Positions 1 to 12,521 of a stretch of 64,000 nt of DNA are shown piece after piece. The translations under genes were made by a program, and so were the position numbers. The notes under the pieces are model-generated. The model was not told the origin of the DNA. It saw only the letters and a list, made by a program, of their open reading frames with translations, and did no database searches. The stretch is from Vigna angularis (taxonomy: Eukaryota; Streptophyta; Magnoliopsida; Fabales; Fabaceae), in contig NC_068971.1 of NCBI RefSeq assembly GCF_016808095.1, forward strand, positions 23,920,501-23,984,500. Direction: 5' to 3'. The first letter of the stretch is position 1. The number at the start of each line of letters is the position of its first letter.

Positions 1-836
1 TGTGGATGATATTATAGTGACAGGTGATGATGAGGTGGAGCAACAACTATTAAGCCAACATCTAGCTAAGGAGTTTGAAATGAAGACACCTTAACAGAAA
101 AAATTACTGATTTGTTAAAGGAAACTGGTAAGCTAGCATGTAAGCCTACACTTAAATATATCAAAGATTAATTGGAAGACTCATATATTGGTCTCACACT
201 AGACCTGATGTTGCATTTGCAGTAAGTCTAGTAAGCTAGTTCATACACTAGCCAAAAGAGATTTACTTACTGGTTGCACTAAGAATTGTGCAATAATTGA
301 AAGGGACTCCCAGCAAGGGAATTTTGTTCAAATGAAATGGAAAGGAAAGTAAATATCGAAGTATATAGAGATGTGGACTAAGTTGGATCAATTATGGATG
401 GAAAATGAACTACTAGATATTGTACTTTACTTGGTGGGAATCTCGAAACTTGAAAGAGTAAAAAACAAAATGTGGTAGCAAGATCAAGTACTGAAGCATA
501 GGTACAGGGCAATGGCACTAGGGACGGATATGTGAGAACTACTATGGCTGAGAATCATCTTGTAAGACTTAAAATAAAGTGGGATGAACCAATGAAACTA
601 GACTGTGATGATAAATATGCTATTAACATAGTCCATAATCCAGTGCAACAAAATATAACTAAAAACATTGAAATTGATCGACATTTTATCAAAGAAAGAC
701 AGGGGTCAGATCTGCATTCCATGTCTCATCTCAAAACAACCTTGCAGACCTTCTAAAAAAGGGGCTGAATAGCAAGAACTTTGAAAGGATTGTTTTCAAG
801 ATGGAAATGGAAAATGTACATTTACTAGCTTGAAAG
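1..836 (+). pseudogene. Ty1/copia pol 3' end (RT tail and RNase H), Ale/Retrofit-like
   Basis: This is the decayed end of a copia polyprotein, entering from the left edge. The first bases encode the reverse-transcriptase metal-site motif VDDIIVTGDD. About 190 bp on comes a reading like SHTRPDVAFAVS, then KKQNVVARSSTEA near 455-500, the classic copia RNase H tail. The stretch 532-756 reads IKWDEPMKLDCDDKYAINI and then DRHFIKE, the conserved C-terminal RNase H segment. Several frameshifts and stops separate these blocks, so no functional enzyme is made. The KETGKLACKPT block is typical of Ale/Retrofit elements, but clade assignment from fragments is tentative. It lies on the side where the kinase exons of the neighbouring PB1 gene would be expected. 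Confidence 0.85.
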
Positions 837-1161
837 GGAATGTGAGCAATCATATTATATTATTCTATATTTAGCATATTATAATTAAAGTCTATAATGT
901 AAATATCCCTAAATCATAAGGATCTAATTATATCCAGAATAATAGAGATCTGATTAAATTCCTAAATAATAGAGATCTGATTATATTCCTAAATAATAGA
1001 GATCTTATTATATCACAAAATCATAGGGATATTATTACATTAAGTGTTGTTATTATATTTCCAAAATTAGTTTTCATTCTTGTATATATATTTGATGTAC
1101 TTTAAGCAATAAATTATTGTATTCTATCCTAATATTGAGAAATTGTTCACCAATCGATAAA
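837..1161 (+). repeat. Probable 3' LTR remnant with 27-bp tandem repeats
   Basis: AT-rich DNA directly after the copia coding remnant and a purine-rich stretch. Four to five diverged copies of a 27-bp unit with core AATAATAGAGATCTGATTA run from about 908 to 1040. A TATA-like TGTATATATATTTG follows at about 1081. Position and content fit a copia 3' LTR, but exact LTR ends were not found. Confidence 0.5.
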
Positions 1162-1170
1162 TAAGTAAAA

Positions 1171-2206
1171 GGTTTAGTTAGTGCTTTGATCCCTAAATTG
1201 AAGGCAAATATTCAATTGATTCCCTTCTTTCTTTTCTACCCAATTGAGTCTCGATTTTGTTTAAAATCATGCAATGTTGGCCCTTTCGTTAAATTGGAGC
1301 TATCGTCCATTGGTGGTGCCACCTGTCAGTATCTTGATTTTTAATTTTTTTTAGTTTTTTTTAATTTTTTTTAGTTTTTCGTTTTTCTGAGTTTTTTTTC
1401 ATCTTTCATCTCCTTCCTCTTTCTCCTCAAACTACCCTTCCATCTCCTTCTTCCTCCTCCCCCTCATACCACCCCTCCATCTTCTTTCTCCTCCTCCTCC
1501 CCCACACACCACCAACCCCAACTCTGCAACCTCCTCCCTCACACACCTGTCCAACGCCAATTTAATGGAAGAAAGTGTGTGATCTATGATGCACTTGAAG
1601 ATGAAGGTGATGATGGATGGGGAGAGTGATGAAGTAATGTGGAAGATGAAGATGATAATGGTTGTGAATGTGTTTTAGAGGAAGGTGAAACTGTGATGGT
1701 GGGTTGTAGATGAGCTGAAAAACATGTGTGGGTCTCTCTTATTCTGTATCAGTATGGCTGCAGTGGAGATGATGGAGCTGGTAATGATGACGTAGATGAA
1801 CAATGGAATGGTGGTGGTGTGGAGGTTGCAAAGTTGGGATTGGTGGTGTGTGGAGGAGGAGGAGGAGGAGGAAAAAGATGCAGGGGTGGAGGGGTGGTTT
1901 AGGAGAGGATTAGGAGGAAGGAGATGGAGATGGAGGGATAGTGTGGAGAGAAAGAGGAAGGAGATGAAGGATGAGAAAAAGCTCAAGAAAAAAGAAAACA
2001 AAAAAATTCAAAATAAAACTAAAAAAAATTAAAAATTCAATATATGGACACGTGGCACCACTAAACAAACGTTAACATCAATTTAATTGGAAGGGTCAAT
2101 ATTGCCTGATTTTAAACAAAATTGGTATTCGATTGATTCAAAAATAAATATTGAAAAACAATTGAATATTTGTCTTCTATACAGGGACCAAAGTACTAAT
2201 TAAACC
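1171..2206. mobile_element. Mutator-like foldback element, long TIRs, 9-bp TSD
   Basis: The outer ends are inverted copies: GGTTTAGTTAGTGCTTTG on the left matches the reverse complement of the right end GGTTTAATTAGTACTTTG. Pairing continues, with mismatches, for about 390 bp on each side (to about 1560 and from about 1800), including the CT-rich left arm and the GA-rich right arm. Flanking 9-mers are taagtaaaa (1162-1170) and taggtaaaa (2207-2215), 8 of 9 identical. A 9-bp duplication is the hallmark of Mutator-type transposition. No transposase is present, so the element is non-autonomous. The short open frames inside are products of the low-complexity arms. It sits in, or just beyond, the second intron of the PB1 gene. 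Confidence 0.8.
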
Positions 2207-2322
2207 TAGGTAAAACTGTCATTTATGGCAAATATCTAATAGCTAAGGCTTAATAGCCACGTTTGTTATCTTTAGAAGTTAAAGTAAGAAACCAGAACTG
2301 AAACATTTAAGTGATGGTCAAC

Positions 2323-5258
2323 CTGTAAACCATAAATGCTAGCCTCCATTTCTGCTATCATTGCATCAGAAAAGAATTCATTTTTGTCTTCATTAAAATC
2401 CTGTAAATAAAAGAAAAGAGATTTAGGAAGACATAAAGAAAATATCATTAACATTTTATTTCAATTTTTCATACCTCAGGCTCAAACCCAGGGATGATGC
2501 TCCCAACTTCTGTATGAGATAGGGATACAACACTTCCAATATCACTAGAAATATAAGGACTAACAACACGAGTCATGTCTGTTACATTGAACGTCTCCAC
2601 TTGATTCACATCAGTGTAGCCTTCTAAAATTTTTTGTTGTTCTGAAACTTTATCTTCAACATTTGACATTCCAGAGGCAGACTGTTTGGGGATAAACTGA
2701 TCCACCACTTGACCAGTGCTGGTAATGAAGTCATCAAGGAAAGGTGGTGCCTTTTTAAGTGACATAATAGTGCCTGAATTATCAGGGCCATTCATAGGCA
2801 TGTTTACACTTGGACCAAGATCATCACAAAATGCAGCAGGATACAAACTTCCATAGCTTGCTGTAGGATTTTCTTCAAAAGCTACATCCATCTGATTCTT
2901 CGAAGGATGGATTTGTGCAGCTTTATGAGAAGCTGGATGAATGGACAGCTTATTAGTATAACCTCCTCGGGAACTTTTATCACTGGAACCTACTTCAGAA
3001 TTTAATATTGGAGCATTTAATTCAAAATTTCTGGTCAATGAAAAATCAAACCCTTGTACACCATTCAGACCTTTAGCCAAAGCGTTGATTTTGTGCTCAC
3101 TAGTCCTTTGGCTCATGTTAGAATCACATATGGTCTTTTCCAAAAAATTATTTGAGGAGAGATCCATCGTGTCTGATGGAATAGGGACAATACCCTCAAA
3201 AGGTAGATCCCAATTCTTTTGCATATTAATATTAGCATTTAAGTTATTAGCAGGGAAGGAGTTCAAGAGATGAAACTCAGTCACAAATCCCTTGTCAATG
3301 GCAGTTGATTTCCCCTGCTGAACCTTGCTATCCTTGGGAATAAAATTCTTTTGTTCAACTATCTTCATCCTTTCTAAATTCACAGAATTTTCCTGAACAT
3401 CCTTTGCATCGTAGCTGTGTATACCCAAGTCAGTTTGAGCAATTGAGTTCTTTTTTTCAGCTAATGTGTTATCCATGTGAACAAGATTATTCATTCCCAT
3501 GGATTCATAGTATGGAGAAGATGTCAAATCTTGCCTTTTGGGTGCCTGGGCTGACTCTCCTTCTGGTGTCGTACTTTGTATTTGAGGATGATGGACAAAA
3601 GAATCATGCGGATGCTCCGTGACTTTCACCCGTGAGACACTAGGGATTAACAATGAAGATATTTGACCCTTTTCAAGGTTCAGGGAGAAAGATTGACCAT
3701 TTCCATTTTGGGAGCAGTAACCAGACTTTGCTCCACTTCGTAGCAACTGTGGATCAGAAAAGGCATGGGGCATCCCATGAGGGGAGTCTGTAATTCCATA
3801 AGATTCACCCTGTCGACAAATTACATCATCCAACAATGAAAGGGGAGTTTTAGAGAAGACCCTTTCCCTTTGCAAGGACCTTCCACCAAAAAATTCATCT
3901 CTGGGATTAACATAAACAGGAGTCACTAATTCCTTGCTAGGACCTCCATTGAGCTTCTTGGGCTGAATAACATCACCATGCTGATAAGGACAAGTGTCAC
4001 TCACGTGCTGAGGATATATGCAACCAGCAGTGCTGATATTAGAGCACTCAGGATATAGCTGAGCATATGATGCATTGCTCTCAATGCTTCCCTGACATGA
4101 GTGGTCACCCAGTAATTGTATATAACCTGTGTTAGAACCTGATATCGGAATTGGAGCGGGAGGAATTGACAAGGGCCTTTTCACATTCAGGGAATCATTA
4201 AAAAGACCATCTGGAGAAGCATTTGGAGTTTTTGGAAGAACTGGAGTAAAGTTCAAATCTGCCCCCAACTGACTGGATGCATTTGTCAAATTTTGCCCAC
4301 CGATGTTTGTTATAGTAGAGTCTCCCATACCATTTACAGCAACAACATATTGGTAATCAGGATCATTCTGTTGAACAGCATTCACCTCTGTTGATGATGT
4401 CTCTTCGGATTCACCCAAAGGAACTAAAAAAATTCTAAGTTTTTGAGAACGTTCATGCCTTTCAAGCCCATGGTATTCCTCTTTCATATTTTGAAGATCT
4501 TCATCAGAGGAAACAGATATTAGAGCATCAAGATCCTCTCCTGGAAGCTGGTACTTTATTGTGTGAGGTTGATTGCAAATGCCCAAGGTCTTCTGCATAA
4601 GCTCTTGCCACGCCATATCCTTTTGGATAGATATGATGTGGGTCTCTCCCCCTACATATCTGAGTTTCCCATCACTGGGTCTTGGAAATATTTTTCCACC
4701 AAAACTGCACAGAAACTTCATTTTCCCAGACAGAAAATCATCTACGACTCCTGAACCAGAAAATCCATTGGACTGAGAAGCTTCATATCTACAAAGTGGT
4801 GATACAACTGCGAGACCAGACTGGTCACCCACTGGTTCTTGAACAGCCTTCCTCAACATACCATCACCCTTTTGAATTTTGTTTGAAATGTTTACAGAAG
4901 CTCCATTTTCCATCTCCTGTACTGACTGTTTTAAAGATAAAAAGTCAGATATATCAGAAGAATTCTCAGAGTTCATTCTCCTCAGCCCCAAAATGTTAGT
5001 AAGATCTTCATATCTCACATTGCCATTCTCTCTAGTCAAACCAAACACATTCTCATGATTTCGTGGTATATCTGGTGAAACAAGAACCCTTCCAGCAGCA
5101 ATTCCATCACGACCAACATTCACGTAAAATTCTTCCCCTGCCTCCATAGTGATATTATTTTGCACATGATGCCCTGTACTTGAAACACTACCAGATAGAT
5201 CTTGTTGGGCATGTTGAGGAAACATGCTAGGATCCTTACCAATATTGGTACCTAACAT
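2323..5258 (-). CDS. PB1-domain Raf-like protein kinase (MAPKKK), 5' exons only
   Basis: Large first exon (5258 to 2475) plus a 26-codon second exon (2400-2323). A PB1 domain lies at residues 179-281, with the acidic OPCA stretch QLPGEDLDALISVSSDEDL at 237-255. PB1 domains mediate homo- and heterodimerisation; the family joins an N-terminal PB1 and a long disordered middle to a C-terminal Raf-type kinase. The exon 1 frame stops at 2469, but a GT donor at 2474/2473 in phase 0 joins it to exon 2, which has AG before 2400 and GT after 2323 and encodes SDAMIAEMEASIYGLQ, the conserved segment just before the kinase. No kinase exon (glycine loop, VAIK, HRD or DFG motifs) is found below 2323; that DNA is a Mutator-like element and a copia remnant. 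Either intron 2 runs past the window edge or the gene is truncated. The start at 5258 is the first in-frame ATG. Confidence 0.85.
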
Positions 5259-6310
5259 GGTTCCTGTCTTATATAGTGCCCTTTTCTCATCGTCTCTCGT
5301 AACTAACTCTTTTCATAGTGCCGGTATAGTAACAAGCCAAAAGTGTAAACATCTGACTAACCAACAAATTCGTGTCTAATTCCTTCTTTCTACTGACACC
5401 CTAGTTCTCTATTCTCAACGGTCAAATACCATATCAAAGATAAACAAAACAAAGGACATATATTTAAGGATACTGAACGGCAGCAAGAAATCATGTACAG
5501 TCTCTCACAACTGAAGAGAGGAGGATCTCATCTTCTAGCAATTAAACACAGAATCAATGCATTCATCGACAACAAAACATAAAATACCCGCTTTTTCTAA
5601 GTTTGTCTAGCTGTGCATATACAAACCAATCAATCTTCAACTCTTTAGAAGGGCCAATAGTCCATGACAAACTGATGAGTATTTCAGACCAAGTTGTGAG
5701 CCACAAAACCACCTATCCTTCAAAAGGCAACATTAGCAAATCAGAAGCAACAAACACAACACTATCAACCCGTGCTTGTATGAATTGCAGGCGGGAATCA
5801 AACTATCAATCAAAACACAAAATTGTCCTACTTTAAGAAGTTGGCATCCAAGAGACAAAAACAAACAACTTGTACAAGCCGTCCATGCAAGGGCTCAACA
5901 CGGGTTATCAATCAAAATCCAATCGTCTCCACATTCCAAAACTGGACTCAACATAAAAAAAAAGTTCTGATTAATAAAGGTGACACCAAAGGCAACAAAA
6001 AGTGAACCTTTTCAAGATGTTCATACGAGAATTCAACATGGGTATCAACCATAATTTTCCAGATTAAACAAATGGGCACCCAACCAAAAAGGGCTATTTT
6101 TAATAATAAAAAAAGCCAGAAATCAAGGGAAAATGAAACCATCCTGTGATCAACAAACTTTATTTTCTATCTTCCAAAAGTGCTACAATCGAAGCAAACA
6201 TATCAGAGTGAAGAAAGAGAAGAAGAAAAAAACAAAATTGGTTCCCGGATTTGAATACAATTGAATTGAATTGAGAAAAGATTGAAAGTATGGGAAAGGG
6301 TGAACGTAGC
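5259..6310 (-). other. Upstream region of the PB1 kinase gene (leader/promoter)
   Basis: About 1 kb before the PB1 gene's ATG with no convincing coding sequence; short open frames on both strands lack family features. Family members often have a long, spliced 5' leader, and the GA/CT-rich stretch around 6190-6480 could be the transcript start region. No splice pair was clear enough to call. Confidence 0.4.
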
Positions 6311-7842
6311 TTACACATGAAGGTTCAATTTCTGCTTCGGAAAAGCGACATTGGCGAAATGGCGAGAATTAAGCAGCGACAACACACGGTGGCCATAACC
6401 ATGAAAGCAAGTTTGGATCTCACACCACACACAGTCTCTTTTTCTCTCTCTTCTCCCTACTTTTGTTGCATATTCTTGTTCCGATGTTCCTACGTGGACA
6501 CATTCTTTTTGTGTTTGAAATTTTCTGGAATGACAAACAATCATCGGAAAATAATAAAATATTACAAAAAGGTACCAAAGGAGAAAAAATTAAACTTTAA
6601 AAAGACTCTTTCTTTCGTGCCACCCTCCACTTTTTCTAGTAATAAATTATTCTGGAATTTTCCTTTTGTTTTATTTATTATGCTGTGTCATACGTCGTTA
6701 GTGTGATTCTTTTTCTGACTTTTATAAGAAAAAACTTAGGCATTAAATTTTAAGAGTAATTAATACGTACAATAGTAATGTAAAAGGGGTTTATATTATT
6801 TTTCAATCAAATATTAAGTACAACAATTTTATTAATTTTGTCATAATTTTAAAATTTGTTTTTAACATAGTTTAGCTTAATTGTGTAAACATAGTGAAAC
6901 AAGTCATATTATCTACACTTAGATTTTTTTTTCTCGTATTTTCGTAAATTTTTAATTTTAATAATTATAAAAATTTGATTATACATTAATTTTAAATATA
7001 CGAATTTTAGTCATGGTTATTTTATTTAATAATATTGTTAAGCATATTTATTAATAGCTTATACGGATAAGTTATTTGCATACTATTAAGTACGGGTGAA
7101 TGCTACGATTTTAAAAATGAAGGACTAAAATTTATAGTTAATTTGTTATAAATAGACTTTTTTCTGATATTTTTATATAGAATAAAACTATAATATTTTT
7201 TGAAATTACGAGGTTAGAATAATTTATTTTATTGCATTAAATAAAATAGATTATAGAAGAATGTGTGGCTTTTTTTATTTGGCCCCTCGTTAGCTACAAA
7301 AGTGAAATCAGAGACGGTTTCTCGTGTGGTGCGGTGATGATGTGTCAATCTCAAAAATTAAAAAATAGGAACTACGTGCTTCCCTCCAATCGAATCCTTC
7401 TTATGCTGTTAGACACTTGTTTTATGTCATGTTACGCTTCTCTGTCTCCTTTCGTAGGTCAGTTTCATAATTTACTTTTAAATAATTAAGAAATTTTATA
7501 CTTTTTTACAGAGAAAAAAATATCAGTTTAAGAATTATTATTTTTTATTTATTGATCAACATCAGTCGAATACAAATTAGAGTCAAGTACATTATAGTTA
7601 AATATATTTTTCTCTCAAAAAGCTATATATCCAACTGAAAATATGTTTATAAGAGAAACACAAATAGATAAATCCTAATACCCTTCTTAACCTAGGTGGT
7701 GGATATTACACAGTTTTCTTTTTTTGAAAAAATTGGAATACTTGTGTGCAAATAACTTGAAATTAAAAATGTACTCCAGAAAACAACAATAACAAATTCT
7801 TTTTAACATGAAATTATTGAAATATTTAATATTATGGTGATA
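6311..7842. other. AT-rich intergenic DNA
   Basis: Nothing recognised. Many homopolymer and TA-rich runs and no open frame with family features on either strand. Confidence 0.6.
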
Positions 7843-7851
7843 TTTTTGTAA

Positions 7852-9320
7852 TAGAGAAGAACACATGGAGAAGAATAAGAGCAAAGTTGAACAATGTATT
7901 AAGTTTTATGAAAGCAAATGTAATAGATAGATCAAAGTTTGATGTAATACATTACAACACTCTTTTATGAACAATGTTTTATCTTTCAGTATTATATATA
8001 TTGGTATTTGTATCTACAATGAATGTTACTATTGTATGACAAAGTTATTATGGGATATGTGATATGTTATTGTTGTTATTATGGGATATCAATGGCAGGT
8101 GATGTGCACATTTTATGCAGATTTAATTCAAAAATTTTATTTCTTAGAAATATGATATGTCAAACCTCAATAAACTACATCAGATATGTCAAACATGAAT
8201 AAACTGCATCAGTAGTGATACTATGTTACATTGGTTCATTATAGGCTTATGTGACATGTGATTTCATTAATCATTACAAATAAAATTAATCATTAATCAT
8301 TAATCATTACAAGTACAATCAAGAATAATGTTCACTGCAAATCTTCATTTCATTAATCATTGAACATCTTCATTACAGTACCAAAAAGAACCACATTGCA
8401 ACTAATACATCTTCATTACATTCAACAAAAATACATTAAACTGGCCTTCATTACACCTTCACATAGAAACAGATTATGATGCCCTTCCCATCAACATTGC
8501 AAGTACAATGATGTTCATAACACATACAATACTAACAACCCCAACCAAAAATTTTGTCCACCTTTGAAGACCCATCACGGCTTTCTGCACAACAACTATC
8601 TTCTTATCACTTTCAGTTTCAAAACTCTTCACCAACCTCTCATCATTTGCTTCCAACACCTCACAGCTAACACTTTCGTCAATTCCCCAATCACGGCACC
8701 ATCTGAAGTAGTTGCATCCAACATTTTCACTTCCAACCTTATACCTAGGACAACCCCAGAATTGTTTGCCTCAATTCTTACTGGTTTTCGCAGTCCTCAA
8801 CACAAACTTCTCTCCACAATGGTAAATCAATGATGCGTCCTTCCTGTTCCAACCTCCATCTCCACGCGAGCTGACGAAGCACAATTGCTTTCGACAGTCA
8901 CTGCAACTGCAAGATGAAAACGAATGCCCCGTAGACATTGTTGCATCTTGCTCTTTCTCACTTTCCTCTTTAGAACCTTGATCTGCTTTCCAATCTTCAA
9001 CAACAACGAACCATAATTTTTACAATGTTTCAGAAAATGAGTGATGCCAGCTTTTAAAAATGTTTGTTTTAAAAATTGCCACGTAAAAGGGTCCTTGGAA
9101 ATTAAAAACCACGTATAATGCTCAGTTCAAGCCACGTCTCAAAAAATGGCCACGTCAACCGCATAGGGCATCCAAAACTAAACCCCGTTAACTGGATTTA
9201 ACGGCAGGGGCCGATTTCAACCAATTTTTCAATATCAAGGACCAAATTGGCGAAACCTATAAGACGGGGATCTAACTGGGAAAACCCCACATAAATAGAG
9301 ACTTCCAAAGGGGTTTAACC
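7852..9320 (-). mobile_element. Mutator-like element carrying a GRF zinc-finger gene (one clear terminus)
   Basis: The right terminus (about 9055-9320, ending GGGGTTTAACC) is clearly the same family as the right end of the 17645-18708 element, sharing blocks such as GGGATCTAACT, ACCCCACATAAATAGA and GACTTCCAAAGG. The other end is uncertain. The 9-mer after it, tttttgtaa (9321-9329), recurs at 7843-7851, which would place the left end at 7852, but no matching inverted repeat is seen there and the 9-mer is low complexity. The interior holds a GRF-type gene read away from the clear terminus, and TAATCAT-rich DNA at 8265-8310. Confidence 0.5.
8474..8938 (-). pseudogene. GRF-type zinc-finger protein with C-terminal membrane segment, one nonsense codon
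   Basis: A 155-codon frame from ATG at 8938 to a stop at 8474, interrupted by a single TGA at codon 56 (8773-8771). The N-terminus is Cys/Ser-rich (SSCSCSDCRKQLC). A GRF zinc-finger pattern follows: YHCGEKFVLRTAKTSKN, then after the stop GKQFWGCPRYK and NVGCNYFRWC. Next comes a Glu/Lys-rich, probably coiled segment, then a hydrophobic C-terminal stretch (LVGVVSIVCVMNIIVLAMLM) that looks like a tail membrane anchor. This layout is common in short plant GRF-domain proteins of unknown role (At4g04775-like). It appears to be cargo of the surrounding Mutator-like element. One stop in an otherwise open frame implies recent decay, or readthrough if expressed. Confidence 0.75.
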
Positions 9321-9539
9321 TTTTTGTAATAAGAGGGTGTGTAATATGAAAAGAATTTTTGGAGAGTTAATAAAGTTTTTTTTGGTAATATCTTATGAGA
9401 TTGTTGGTAAGAGAGTAGTAATAAAGATTAATAAAAATTAAGGTAAATGGATCGATATGAAAATTGAAAAATGTTAGACATATTTTGTACACACAAATAA
9501 CTTAATTTCAATAAGTCACATGGTTGATGAAGGTTATAT

Positions 9540-12148
9540 AATAATATTCTAAAAAGACTATTGAAAGATTTCAAAAGATTCAATGATTATTGCTCATGGT
9601 AAAAAGAGTGGTACTTTTTATAATACTACTAAAGAATGTAATTTGATTGCAATTACAATAAATGAAAATTGCAATCTATGGTACCAAAGGTTAGGCCATA
9701 TGAGTGAAAAACGATGAGATCATGGATAAACAATCAAGTCTTCCGTTAGTAGAAATTAACATGTGTGAAGATTATATACTTGAAAAACAAAAATGAGTTA
9801 GCTTTTCAACAAGTACAAGAACTGTGAAGAAAGAGAAACTTGAGTTTGTCCACTTTAATGTTTAGGAGCCAACAATTGTCCCGTCTATTGGTAGGAAATA
9901 ATATTTTGTGACATTTATAGATGATCATTCAAGGAATATATGAATTTAGTTTCTTAAACACAAGTCAGAAGTATTTGATGCTTTCAAGATTTGGAAAGCA
10001 ATAATAAAAAATAAGACAAGATTGAAGATAAAAATGCTTAGAATTGACAATATTGGTGAATATAAAGCCAATATATTTAAGAAGTATTGTTATGAGCACG
10101 GGATCATAATAGAGAGGATTGTGTTGGGTATGCCTCAACACAATGGTATAGTAGAGCGTATAAATGGAACGTTGATTGAAAGAGCTAGAAGCTTGCGTTT
10201 GCAGCAAACTTATCAAAGTAGTTATGGGCGGAAATAGTTAACACAATAAGTTACTTAATCAATTGAGGTCCATCAACACAAAATACCAAAAGAGGTATGG
10301 AGTGGAAAATGTGTAAAACTCTCACATCTTAGAGTTTTTTATTGTGTAGCATATGTGAGCATTAGTGATCAAGGAAGGAATAAACTTGACCCTAAATCGA
10401 AGAAATTCACTTTCATCGATTATGGTGAAGATGAGTTTGGCTATCGTTTACATGATAATGAAAAACAGAAAGATTATTCATAATAGAGATGTGATCTTCA
10501 ATGAAAGAGTAATATACAAGGATAGAGACAACACGTACACTAAAAACTTAGAAAATAATGGTCTAGTGTATATGTAGAGGTGAATGATGTTCTAGAAACT
10601 CCTATAATTGATCGTCCTCAACTAGAGGAATAAATTGAAAATAATAATGACCAACATCTTAACACATTAGAGCCTTCTACTTCAACTGTTATTGTGAGAA
10701 AATCCTCTTGACCTCATACATCTAATAGAAAATACATGAATTATATATTATTAATTGACGAAAGAGAGTCTAAAAATTATGAGGAAGCATGTTAGACTTT
10801 AGATGCTAATAAGTGGGAGCTTATTATGAAATATGATATGAAATCTGTAGTATCCAATCATACAACATGGGAACTAGTAGAGTTTCCTATTGGGAAAAAG
10901 TCACCTCACAACAAATGGGTGTATCTTGTAAAGGAGGATCATAATGCCTCCAAGAGATATAAAACCCAATTAGTTTTCAAAGGATTTCAACAAAAGGAAG
11001 GAATTGACTACATAAAAGTGTTTGCTCTAGTTATGAAACTTAATACTATTAGAACAGTTTTAAGTATTGTTGTTTGTGAAGGGCTCTACCTTGAGCAATT
11101 AGACGTAAAGATTGTGTTTCTTCATGGAGACTTAGATGAAGAGATTTTTATGTATTAACTCGAAGGTTTCCTAGAAGAAGGGAAAAAGAATATGTTTTTC
11201 ATATTAAAGAAGAGCTTGTATGGTTTGAAACAAGTTTCAAGACAATCATACAATAAGTTAAAAAGCTTCATGCATAATGAAGGTTTCTAAAAGTGCAATG
11301 TTAATCATTGTTGTTTCTTCAAGAGATATAATTCTAATTATATCAATTTATTACTTTATGTTGATGACATGTTAGTAGTAGGTGCAAATATGGATGTAAC
11401 AAAAAACTTGAAGATGCAACTGTCAAAAGAATTTAACATGAAGGACTTAGGTCCGGTAAACATCCTCGGAATGCAAATGACACGAGATAAGCAAAAATAA
11501 ATTTTGTGATTATCTGAAACAAAGTACATAAACCATGTTTTACCTAATTTAACATAGAAGATGTTAATCCAATTAGTTCACCTTTGGCCAATCATTTTCA
11601 TTTTCCCAAGGACCAATCACCTCAAACACATAAAGAAAGAGAATTCATGGCTAAAGTTCCATATGCTTCAACTATTGGAAATTTAATGTATGCGATGGTT
11701 TGTATAAGGCCAAACATTGGTCATGTAGTAGGAGTTGTTACAGGTTTATGTCACATTCAGGTAAGGCTCATTGGAAAGTAGTTAAATGAATTTTGAGGTA
11801 TCTACAAGGCATCATAGAAAAATGTTTGTACTTTAGTAAAGGAGAATTAAAAGTACAACGTTGCGTAGATGCATAAGAGTGTTTTGTTTAATGATAGTTA
11901 GAGTGCAATATATCAAGAAAAGAATTCAACATTTCATTAAAGAACAAAACATATTGGTCTTCGTTATCATTTTATCAAACCTTTGCTTAAGGATGAGGGG
12001 CTAATATTGAGAAAAAGTTTAGATAGTATGAACCCAACCATTGAAAAACTAAAGTTGTGCTTAACTTGAATTGGCCTGAATAACATACAAGATTGTTGCA
12101 TTAATCAAGGTGTAAAGACAAATTGAAATCAGTCTTCAAGTGGGAGAT
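9540..12148 (+). pseudogene. Ty1/copia pol (Tork-type), badly decayed
   Basis: Domains occur in copia order. GAG-pre-integrase: LWYQRLGHMSEK near 9675. Integrase core: FIDDHSR near 9920, then IDNIGEYKANIFKKYC and MPQHNGIVERINGTLIERAR at 10040-10190. Reverse transcriptase: HNKWVYLVKEDHNASKRYK and QLDVKIVFLHGDLDEEIFM at 10900-11155, SLYGLKQVSRQSYNKL near 11215, LLLYVDDMLVVGAN near 11350. RNase H-side block: VPYASTIGNLMYAMV near 11660. Many stops and frameshifts break the frame. The VPYAS..LMYAMV and GPVNILGMQMTRD blocks suggest the Tork clade. The polypurine tract AAGTGGGAGA and a 3' LTR follow directly. No gag or 5' LTR was recognised upstream. Confidence 0.9.
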
Positions 12149-12521
12149 TGTTGGAATTGGTCAACAAATAGTTTAAGTGGAAAAGCGTATTTTTGCAGAG
12201 AGAAATCAAAAACCAATCAATTAAAAAACATTGCATAATTAATACATTGCATTGTGTATAAATACCAATGTACAAAAGTTTAGTATGATGTATTCCAACA
12301 ACAAAGAAAAAAAGAAAGAAAGTGAGAGGAGAGAGAGAAAAATAATATTTTATTTTTATGGATTTATTTGGGTTGTGAGTTGAATGTTTTGTAAACATTT
12401 ATTTTAATTTTCTCTTTCAATATAATTTTCCAAACTCCTTTATCAATTTTGTATGTGATTATTCTGCATCTATATTGTTTCCATAAATCTTATTATAAGA
12501 AATTTGTGTTGTTTCCTAACA
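12149..12521 (+). repeat. 3' LTR of the Tork-type copia element
   Basis: Starts TGTTGGAATTGG right after the polypurine tract and ends TTTCCTAACA, the usual TG...CA form. 373 bp. It contains a TATA-like TGTGTATAAATACC near 12253. A second copy at 13556-13931 arises from a segmental duplication, not a separate insertion. Confidence 0.75.

Noticed and set aside
1675..2032. 108-aa minus and 78-aa plus open frames
   Set aside because: They lie in the CT/GA-rich arms of a foldback element; low-complexity composition explains them.
3085..4999. Plus-strand open frames of 62-105 aa
   Set aside because: Antisense shadows of the large PB1 gene exon.
7843..7851. tttttgtaa as a 9-bp TSD partner of 9321-9329
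   Set aside because: Low-complexity 9-mer and no inverted repeat next to it; kept only as a tentative left boundary.
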